Shown here: one piece after another, positions 56,691-64,000 of the stretch
Layout: every line of letters starts with the position of its first letter
Numbering within the stretch: position 1 is the first letter of the stretch
Source of the DNA: Bubalus kerabau
Taxonomy: Eukaryota; Chordata; Mammalia; Artiodactyla; Bovidae
Direction of reading: 5' to 3'
NCBI RefSeq assembly: GCF_029407905.1
Contig: NC_073643.1
Coordinates: forward strand, 42,256,501 to 42,320,500
DNA: 64,000 bases
The notes under the pieces: generated by a model
Seen by the model: the letters and a program-made list of their open reading frames with translations, nothing else
Databases searched by the model: none
What the model was told of the DNA's origin: nothing
Program-made: the position numbers and the translations under genes

Positions 56691-57636
56691 ACACTAATAT
56701 TCACAAGGGTGGTGGTGACAGGGATCAGGCTTGATACTGTAAAAGTTCTGCTTTGTCACTTCATCACAACTGGAAAAATCTCCAGGTTTATATTGTCAAA
56801 GAGGCAAACTGGGATTACCAATGATGAGCATGATCCTCCTCTGTCAACTCAGAAGACCATCTACTGCTTTTGTGTTTGAAGAGCTGTAATTTATCAATGA
56901 AACTAATTGTCGAGGTAAATTTCGCCTTAACAATGCCGTGCATTGTTAGACTATGTTGTGATATATTTGAATCTAATGTGTATTAATATGTGGGCAAAGG
57001 TTACTTTTGACTATTTTCATGTCCAGATTCTAGACCTGTCCTTCCAAATACTGATTTGTGCAAAACATTTTCCTTACTTTGAGAGCCTGTCTTTGACTTT
57101 GGCGCATTGCTAACTATGCACGAAATTTTTAGAATGACACTGACAATGAATACAAAATATTAATAAACCAACAAGACAAGCAGTTTTCAGAAATCACATT
57201 ATGTACAGTTAATGCTTAACTGACCTTTTCTGCAGTTACTTAAATCTTTTAAAAATTCATTTAATTTCAAAGGCAGAGTATTATTCTATTTATATGTAAA
57301 TTGTCTTTAATTCATGCATTGATTTAGAAGACAAATCCAAAAGATCTTTTACCACAAGTGACCTTTTTGACTCTACACTTCTGGGAAAACTGTGAAGTGG
57401 TTTCTTGGTGACCCCGGATCCACCTGTGGTACAACATATGCCAAGTCTGTTCTGTGTAAATCACTCACGATTTACACAGCCAACATTGAATTATTAGTGG
57501 TATAATTTTTCTAGTTACTATCAGAAGTTCCACAGAGCCATTTACGAGGATTTTTTTTTCTTTCTATTTTCATTTTCATCTGACAAATCTAATTAGAAAC
57601 TTTACTAGGAAATATTGTTGTTTATTCAAAGAAAGG
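56691..57636. other. Low-copy DNA with two perfect hairpins
   Basis: Repeat-free. It holds a 9-bp perfect inverted repeat at 56928-56948 (taacaatgc, loop cgt, gcattgtta) that forms two inverted SOX-type sites. It also holds an 11-bp perfect inverted repeat at 57452-57479 (ctgtgtaaatc, loop actcac, gatttacacag). No coding gene seen. Confidence 0.5.
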
Positions 57637-57856
57637 GCTTCCAAGGTGGCACTAGTGGTAATGAATCCACCTGTCAATGCAGGAGACACAGAAGATGTGG
57701 GTTAGATCCCTGGTCAGGAAGATCCCCGAAGGAGAAAACGGCTACCTACTCCATATTCTTGCCTGGAGAATCCCATGGACAGAGGAGCCTGGTGGACTAT
57801 GGTCCATTGGGTCACAAAGATCCAAAGGGTTGGGCACAACTGAACGTCTGAGCACA
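57637..57856 (+). mobile_element. Bov-tA SINE, diverged
   Basis: Head gggcttccaaggtggcacta, body to gttgggcacaactgaacgtc. Confidence 0.9.
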
Positions 57857-57939
57857 TTCAATGAAGACAGAGTTAGGTTTTTAGTAGGTATTGCTTCCAA
57901 AGACTCTGGATGTCAGAGAAACACTTAAATTTATATTGG

Positions 57940-58002
57940 GCTTCCCTGGTGGCTCAGACAGTAAAGAATCTGACTGCAGTACAGGAGACCTGGGTTTGAT
58001 CA
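57940..58002 (+). mobile_element. Bov-tA tRNA-like head fragment
   Basis: gggcttccctggtggctcag through gagacctgggtttgatca, then it stops. The BovB-derived tail is absent. Confidence 0.85.
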
Positions 58003-58191
58003 CTTTAGGAAATTGTCTAAAGACAGTGCTTCAAAACAAGTTCTCTTTCTTCTGGAGATGCATATAATTCAAACTTGCCTAGTGTTTGTTTTTAATGGAT
58101 AAAATGCAAATAACTTAAATCTTAACCAGTGTAAAACATTGGAAGTAAAGTTAAAACATGCTATACTTAATCACTGTGATTAAGTATCACA

Positions 58192-58396
58192 TGCATGCTT
58201 AATCACACAGTTATGTCCAACTCTTTGCTACTCCCTGGACTGTAGCTCATCAGGCTCCTCTGTCCATGGGATTTCCCAGGCAAGAATACTAGAGTGGGTA
58301 GCCATTCCCTTCTCCAGGGGATCTTCCCATCCCTGGGATCAAACCCACATCTCCTGCATTGGCAGGCAGATTCTCTACCCCTGAGCCACTTGGGAA
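58192..58396 (-). mobile_element. Bov-tA SINE
   Basis: Reverse unit from cacagttatgtccaactc to gagccacttgggaa. Confidence 0.9.
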
Positions 58397-58410
58397 CAAA
58401 AACTTGCCAT

Positions 58411-58430
58411 ATATGATACATGTATCATAT
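58411..58430. repeat. Perfect 20-bp palindrome
   Basis: atatgatacatgtatcatat equals its own reverse complement. It lies in the 40 bp between two SINEs and may be chance in AT-rich DNA. Confidence 0.9.
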
Positions 58431-58436
58431 ACACAT

Positions 58437-58655
58437 GCTGCTGCTAAGTCGCTTCAGTCATGTCTGACTCTGTGTGACCCCATAGACGGCAGCCCACCAG
58501 GCTCCCCTGTCCCTGGGATTCTCCAGGCAAGAACACTGGAGTGGGTTGCCATTTCCTTCTCCAATGCATGAAAGTGAAAAGTAAAAGTGAAGTTGCTCAG
58601 TCGTGTCCAACTCTTAGTGACCCCATGGACTACAGCCCACCAGGCCATCCATCCT
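58437..58655 (-). mobile_element. BOVA2 SINE dimer, second monomer truncated
   Basis: ctgctgctaagtcgcttcag start, linker ccaatgcatgaaagtg, end near cagcccaccaggccatcc. Confidence 0.9.
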
Positions 58656-58672
58656 GCATATCTGTGTGAGTG

Positions 58673-58873
58673 TCAGTTGTTCAGTCATGTCTGACTTTTT
58701 GCCACCCCATGGAATGTAGCCCACCAGGCTCCTCTGTCCATGGGATTTCCCAGGCAAGAATACTGGAATGGGTTGCTATTTCCTTCTCCAGGGATCTTCT
58801 GGACCCCAGTATCAAACCAGCATCTCCTGCATTGGCAGGGGGATTCTTTACCACTGCCTCACCTGGGAACCTA
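58673..58873 (-). mobile_element. Bov-tA SINE
   Basis: Reverse unit from gttgttcagtcatgtctgac to cactgcctcacctgggaac. Confidence 0.9.
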
Positions 58874-58987
58874 GTGGAAGGGTACCAGATACTATTAGAG
58901 CATGTAACAAAGTACCCATCCTGGGCTGAGGAATGGTGGAGGGCTTCTCTGAGCAAGTAACATTTAAGCAGTACCCAGAAAATAAAG

Positions 58988-59185
58988 AAAGTGAAGTCAC
59001 TCAGTCGTGTCCGACTCTTTGCGACCCCATGGACTGTAGCCCACCAGGCTCTTCCATCCATGGATTTTCCAGGCAAGAGTATTAGAGTGGGTTGCCATTT
59101 CCTTCCCCAGGGGATCTTCCCAACCCAGGGATCGAACCTGAGTCTCCTGGATTGTAGGCAGACGCTTTACTGTCTGAGCCAAGGC
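58988..59185 (-). mobile_element. Bov-tA SINE
   Basis: Reverse unit from aagtgaagtcactcagtcgt to gtctgagccaagg. A short gcagtac direct repeat occurs near both ends (about 58970 and 59184), possibly the target-site duplication. Confidence 0.9.
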
Positions 59186-60064
59186 AGTACTTATAGGAGC
59201 GGATAAATATGCCGGAAAATATTAGTATGTGTAATAAGCTGTACTAGGGATTTTCTGCTAATTCATATTTCCTGATACTTAGCTCATCCTTCTTAGAGTT
59301 GGTGCCGTTTATATAAATATGAATTTCTCAATATAAGAAAGCATTTCCTTTTACACCTGTGATAAGATTTCACCCACATGGGTCATTACATGGAAGCCCC
59401 TGTTCTTTATCCCTTCATAGGTAGAAGATGCTGACAAAATAGCATATCATACAGTGAGAGGTAGTAAAACATGTCTGTAGGATAGAAGGACACTTTTTCT
59501 TCCCTTTCTTTTGATTTTTTCTTTTCTTTTATTATGCTTCCTTCCCCATTCCTTCATTTCCTCCCTGCTTTTTTTTTTTTTTTTTTAATTGACTTTCCCT
59601 TTTAAGATGATTACCAGGATTCTGAAAGATGAAAGAAACCCTCTGATTTTTCCCCATGGATTAAACTTCTCACTATAACTTGAATAACCAGGTAGTATTT
59701 TTAAGCTGTAAGAATGCCTCTGGCTTCTCCTAGCCCTTTGTGAATAAACTCAGAGAATGTACTGAAGTTAATTTTTAAACTCATTGAATTGTATTTAAAC
59801 ACATAAAAATGTATTTTTTTCTAGATCAATTTAGTAATAGATAGACATGGCCCTTGATGGAATGGGAAAATCATCTCATTGATTCATATACTCATTCATT
59901 CATTCTTTATTCACAAGTATTTATCAAATCTTTACTTTGTGACAGGGCTAGTGCAAGGCACTAATGATACAAAGATGAAAAAGATGTGTATGTCTTCATG
60001 TCTATCTTCTCTAACATTTGTCTAGAACAATACCAGCTTTTTCAGATGATAATTACAATTGTAT
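59186..60064. other. Low-copy DNA with T-rich tracts
   Basis: Pyrimidine-rich stretch 59499-59587. A possible L2-type remnant lies at about 59885-59975 (cattcattcattctttatt, agtgcaaggcactaatgat). No gene. Confidence 0.4.
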
Positions 60065-60560
60065 GGAAACATCAGGCACATATTCCATGCCAGGCACCAT
60101 TTTTAGCATTTTATATACATGTCTTCATCATGTCCCTATGAGGTAGGTTCTATTATTATTCCCATTTTATAGATGAAGTGAGACTTAGGTGAAATAACTT
60201 ATTAGAGGTCAGTTATTGGCAAGTAGAGAAGGCAATGGCAAGCCACTCCAGTACTCTTGCCTAGAAAATCCCATGGATGGAGGAGCCTGGTAGGCTGCAG
60301 TCCATGGGGTTGCTATGAGTCGGACGCTACTGAGCGACTTCACTTTCTCTTTTAACTTTCACGCAATAGAGAAGGAAATGGCAACCCACTCCAGTGTTCT
60401 TGCCTGGAGAATGCCAGGGACAGCAGAGCCTGGTCGGCTGCTGTCTATGGGGTTGCACAGAGTCAGATACGACTGAAGCGACTTAGCAGCAGCATTGGCA
60501 AGTAGCACAGCTACAGTTTGAACCATCTGCATTCTAAAGCATATTTACATTTCTCCCTGA
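60065..60560 (-). mobile_element. MIR SINE split by BOVA2
   Basis: The left piece (60065-60226: ccatgccaggcaccattttt, cattttatagatgaagtgag) and the right piece (60494-60560: cagctacagtttgaaccatc) form one reverse MIR. Confidence 0.75.
60227..60493 (+). mobile_element. BOVA2 SINE dimer with perfect target-site duplication
   Basis: Both monomers and the linker are present, ending agcagcagc. The 12-bp repeat attggcaagtag is identical at 60215-60226 and 60494-60505. Confidence 0.95.
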
Positions 60561-60714
60561 AATCCTTGAGTAATTTAGTAACTTGAGGAATTTTAGTTTA
60601 AGATGTCAACTAAAGTAAACTTATAAAACTTAAAGGTGTTTTAAATTCCTGGAAGTTGCTTACGGGTCATGGTCTTGTTTCTTGGTTTCCTACCAGAAGA
60701 CATTCATTGACAGG

Positions 60715-60820
60715 ATTTCGTAGATGAGAAAATTTAGGAACCTGGTAGTTAAGAAACTTGCCCAAGGTCAAATTGTTGGAAAGAACATGCTTGGGATTGA
60801 CCCAGAGCTGCTTATTTTGA
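60715..60820 (-). mobile_element. MIR fragment
   Basis: gatgagaaaatttaggaacc, gaaacttgcccaaggtcaaa and gattgacccagagctgc are the reverse MIR core and tRNA part. Confidence 0.6.
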
Positions 60821-61005
60821 ATGATCAGGCTCTCCTTCTAAAAAGGAGCTATATTTTAAAAAATATTGCTTTTTTTTTTCTGATTTTAGTACTCACTCAT
60901 GCTGCATGTAGAAATGTGACAAAACACATTCAAATGAATAACAACAACAAAAATAAACAAGATAGTGAATTTTTCTTCTGTCTCTATCCCCATAGATATT
61001 CCTAT

Positions 61006-62836
61006 CAGTTCACTTCAGTCGATCAGTTGTGTCCGATTCTTTGCAACCCCATGGACTGGAGCATGCCAAGCTTCCGTGTCCATCACCAATTTCCAGAGCT
61101 TACTCAAACTAATGTCCATAGAGTCAGTGATGCCATCCAACCATCTCATCCTCTGTCATCCCCTTCTCCTCCTGCCTTCAATCTTTCCCAGCATCAGGGT
61201 CTTTTCAAATGAGTCAGTTCTTTACATCAGGTGGCCAAAGTATTGGAGTTTCAGCTTCAGCATCAGTCCTTCCAATGAATATTCAGTACTGATTTCCTTT
61301 AGGATGGACTGGTTGGATCTCCTTGAACTGCAAGTGACTCTCAAGAGTCTTCTCCAACACTGCAGTTCAAAAGCATCAATTCTTTGGTGCTCAGCTTTCT
61401 TTATAGTCCAACTCTCACATCCATACATAACTGCTGGAAAAACCATAGCTTTGACCAGATGGACCTTTGCTGGCAGAGTAATGTCTATGCTTTTTAATAT
61501 ACTGTCTAACTTGGTCATAACTTTTCTTCCAAGGAGCAAGCGTCTTTTAATTTCATGGCAGCAGTCACCATCTGCAGTGATTTTGGAGCCCTCAAAAATA
61601 AAGTGTGTCACTGTTTCCCTTGTTTCCCCATCTATTTGCCATGAAGTGATGGGACCAGATGCCATGATCTTTGTTTTCTGAATGTTGAGTTTTAAAGTAA
61701 CATATTCACTCTGCTCTTTCACTTTCATTAAGAGGCTCTTTAGTTCTTCTTTGCTTTCTGCCATAAGGGTGGTGTCATCTACATATCTGAGGTTATTGAT
61801 ATTTCTCCTGGAAATCTTGATTCCAGCTTGTGCTTCATCCAGCCCAGCGTTTCTCATGATGTACTCTGCATTTAAGTTAAATAAGCAGGGTGACAATATA
61901 CAGCCTTGACATGCTCCTTTTCCTATTTGGAACCAGTCTGTTGTTCCATGTCCAGTTCTAACTGTTGCTTCTTGACCTGCATACAGATTTCTCAGGAGGC
62001 AGGTCAGGTGGTCTGGTATCCCATCTCTTGAAGAACTTTCCACAGTTTGTTGTGATCCACATAGTCAAAGGTTTTGGTGTAGTCAATAAAGCAGAAATAG
62101 ATGTTTTTCTGGAACTCTTTTGCTTTTACAATGATCCAACGGATTTTGTCTATTTTATCTCTGGTTCCTCTGCCTTTTCTAAAACCAGCTTGAACATCTG
62201 GTTCACGGTTCATGTCCTGTTGAAGCCTGACTTTGAGAACTTTGAGCATTACTTTGCTGACATGTGAGATGAGTGCAATTGTCGGGTATTTTGAGCATTC
62301 TTTGGCATTGCCTTTCTTTGGGATTGGAATGAAAACTGACCTTTTCCAGTCCTGTGGCCACTGCTGAGTTTTCCAAATTTGCGGGCATATTCAGTGCAGC
62401 ACTTGAACAGCATCATCTTTTAGGATTTGAAATAGCTCAACTGGAATTCTATCACTTCCACTAGCTTTGTTCGTAGTGATGCTTCCTAAGGCCCACTTGA
62501 TTTCACATTCCAGGATGTCTGGCTCTAGGTGAGTGATCACACCATCATGATTATCTGGGTGGTGAAGATCTTTTTTGTATAGTTCTGTGTATTCTTGCCA
62601 CCTCTTCTTAATATCGTCTGCTTCTGTTAGGTCCGTACCATTTCTGTCCTTTATTGTGCCCATCTCTGCATGAAAAGTTCCCTTGGTATCTCTAATTTTC
62701 TTGAAGAGATCTCTTGTCTTTCCCATTCTATTGTTTCCCTCTATTTCTTTGCACTGATCACTGAGGAAGGCTTTCTTATCTCTCCTTGCTATTCTTTGGA
62801 ACTCTGCATTCAAATGGGTATATCTTTTCTTTTCTC
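61006..62836 (-). mobile_element. BovB LINE 3' half with a long RT frame
   Basis: About 1.8 kb from the cagttcacttcag terminus to the linker before the RT (gggtatatcttttcttttct). 5'-truncated: the endonuclease is absent. Less damaged than most copies here. Confidence 0.95.
61222..62828 (-). pseudogene. BovB ORF2 RT and C-terminal relic
   Basis: Three successive frames cover the protein: 62391-62813 (linker and start of RT, NAEFQRIARRDKKAF), 62004-62249 (FRKGRGTRD, FIDYTKTFDYVDHNKLW) and a 273-codon stretch 61222-62043 (DWFQIGKGACQGCILSPCLF, then the catalytic box, LNIQKTKIMASGPITSWQIDG, CESWTIKKAEH). The catalytic box is YVDD at 61773-61784, where the usual form is YADD. The frameshifts between the frames and the missing endonuclease make it nonfunctional. 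It is not a host gene. Confidence 0.9.
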
Positions 62837-62944
62837 ACAGGAGAAGGTGAGTTCATGTCCTTCTACTTCTGTCACTAATGAAATGCGCATTGTGAGTTTT
62901 TTCCTCCACTCTTTGGTTACCTGTGCATTGGTTTTGTTTCTAGC

Positions 62945-63065
62945 CTGAAGCTGTTTGCTCCTGGAGGAAAGGGACAATTTCATTTAGTTCTGTCTCCCAA
63001 AGCACCTGTCCCCCTTACTAAACATATAGTAAGTTCTCAGTAAATACTTGTTGCTTTAAATTGAA
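62945..63065 (+). mobile_element. L2 LINE 3' end
   Basis: tttgctcctggaggaaagg, atagtaagttctcagtaaat and acttgttgcttt follow the L2 3' end. Confidence 0.65.
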
Positions 63066-63596
63066 TTGAAATCACCCACTGCCCATCATACACCCCTTTT
63101 GCAACTACAGGATACAACAATACAACCCCAGAGGCCAGAAGAAGGAAGTGAATCCTGTTTTTCTATCATTCTCAAATCCCTTCCCCCTGTGGCTGGGAAA
63201 CTGCTCAATTGTGCTTTTGTCTGGGATGAAACTCAGAGGACACCAAGGTCAGCTTTCAGATGCAGCTGAGAGCAAAGCAGCAGCTGTGAATAAATTCCCC
63301 ACCAGTCCCTGGCTTATATTAGGAGTACGGTAAATGTTGGAAGAATGCATCAAGGAGTCACTTCCCTCCATGGGGGTCTAATGGTACACTCTCTGCCTGC
63401 AATGTACGAAACGGGCTCATGGACTTCCTCCAGCCTACAGATTCCATAAGATGTGTACCATCTCCCAGTTACCAAGGATCTCACTCGCCATACCCAATCC
63501 TGGGATCATCAGTCTTTCATGAAGCTCCCACTCCCACATTGACAGGACACATCTGCAACCCCTGAAGCCTGACTCCTCTGACCCTTTGGACTATCA
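63066..63596. other. Low-copy DNA
   Basis: Higher GC than most of the window. Two overlapping open stretches (63066-63269 and 63148-63333) have no recognisable domain and no clear splice signals. Not annotated as genes. Confidence 0.4.
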
Positions 63597-64000
63597 GTTC
63601 AGTTCAGTTCAGTCGCTCAGTCGTGTCCGACTCTTTGCGACCCCATGAATCGCAGCACACCAGGCCTCCCTGTCCATCACCAACTCCCAGAGTTCACTCA
63701 GACTCACGTCCATCGAGTCAGTGATGCCATCCAGCCATCTCATCCTCCGTCGGCCCCTTCTCCTCCTGCCCCCAATCCCTCCCAGCATCAGAGTCCCTTC
63801 CAATGAGTCAACTCTTTGCATGAGGTGGCCAAAGTACTGGAGTTTCAGCTTCAGCATCATTCTCTCCAAAGAAATCCCAGGGCTGATCTCCTTCAGAATG
63901 GACTGGTTGGATCTCCTTGCAGTCCAAGGGACTCTCAAGAGTCTTCTCCAACACCACAGTTCAAAAGCATCAATTCTTTGGCACTCAGCCTTCTTCACAG
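63597..64000 (-). mobile_element. Young-looking BovB, cut by the window edge
   Basis: Starts with the repeated cagttcagttcagttcag terminus, keeps its CpG sites (cagtcgctcagtcgtgtccg), and has an open frame 63609-63998 from KKAECQRIDAFELW to KSRTRLSD. It continues past base 64000, so its full length is unknown. Confidence 0.95.

Noticed and set aside
58411..58430. 20-bp palindrome as a functional operator
   Set aside because: It sits in a short AT-rich gap between SINEs with no supporting context. Kept only as a structural note.
32431..60493. Regularly recurring blocks resembling a CRISPR array
   Set aside because: The recurrences are dispersed SINE copies in both orientations at irregular distances, in a mammalian genome.
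61222..62043. 273-codon open frame as a possible host gene
   Set aside because: It carries BovB reverse transcriptase and C-terminal motifs and lies in a truncated BovB copy.
63066..63333. Two overlapping short frames in GC-richer sequence
   Set aside because: No domain and no clear splice or promoter context. The left end overlaps an L2 remnant.
1..64000. Bacterial, phage or plasmid system
   Set aside because: No operon structure, ribosome-binding sites or prokaryotic genes. The repeats are ruminant throughout.

Overview
This window is mammalian nuclear DNA from a ruminant, almost certainly a bovid. The evidence is the repeat content. It has many copies of the RTE-type LINE BovB, tRNA-headed Bov-tA and dimeric BOVA2 SINEs, artiodactyl CHR SINEs, and two large ruminant-type L1 elements, over a background of older MIR, L2 and L1M relics. 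I cannot tell cattle from sheep, goat or related species by eye. I see no host protein-coding gene, no functional RNA gene, no CRISPR array and no prokaryotic system. Nearly every long reading frame belongs to a decayed retrotransposon or is the shadow of one.

Layout. 1-4.7 kb: low-copy DNA with a few SINEs and a BovB tail. 4.7-9.0 kb: a near-full-length BovB (plus strand), split by a SINE, facing an inverted BovB fragment. 9.0-11.1 kb: an ancient L1M with two BovB-derived insertions. 11.1-19.7 kb: low-copy DNA with an old DNA-transposon-like relic, SINEs, MIRs, a striking inverted duplication (12.79-13.66 kb), a polypyrimidine tract and an old L1. 19.7-21.4 kb: two BovB copies. 21.4-26.6 kb: low-copy DNA, MIR, CHR-2 and an ancient L1 ORF1 relic. 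26.7-32.7 kb: L1 copy A (plus strand). 32.7-40.2 kb: low-copy DNA with SINEs, including a candidate conserved element at 34.5-35.2 kb. 40.2-45.5 kb: the longest stretch free of ruminant-age insertions, with several enhancer-like blocks. 46.2-50.9 kb: L1 copy B (minus strand), nested in an older L1. 51-53 kb: low-copy DNA. 53.1-56.7 kb: a nested stack of old L1, a probable solo LTR, an artiodactyl L1, two BOVA2 dimers and a BovB tail. 56.7-60.5 kb: low-copy DNA followed by a SINE cluster. 61.0-62.8 kb: a BovB with a long RT reading frame. 63.6 kb to the end: a young-looking BovB that runs out of the window.

How the parts relate. BovB and L1 encode reverse transcriptase and endonuclease. The SINEs encode nothing and depend on LINE machinery; the Bov SINEs share the BovB 3' end, so BovB is the expected helper. 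Many insertions can be shown to be discrete events because their 10-13 bp target-site duplications are still visible. No LINE copy here looks intact. The points most worth a second look are the inverted duplication, the insertion-poor block with a 14-mer shared with a second candidate regulatory element, the palindromic SOX-like site at 56.93 kb, and the endonuclease Asp-to-His change shared by both L1 copies. Nothing here is clearly a new biological system.
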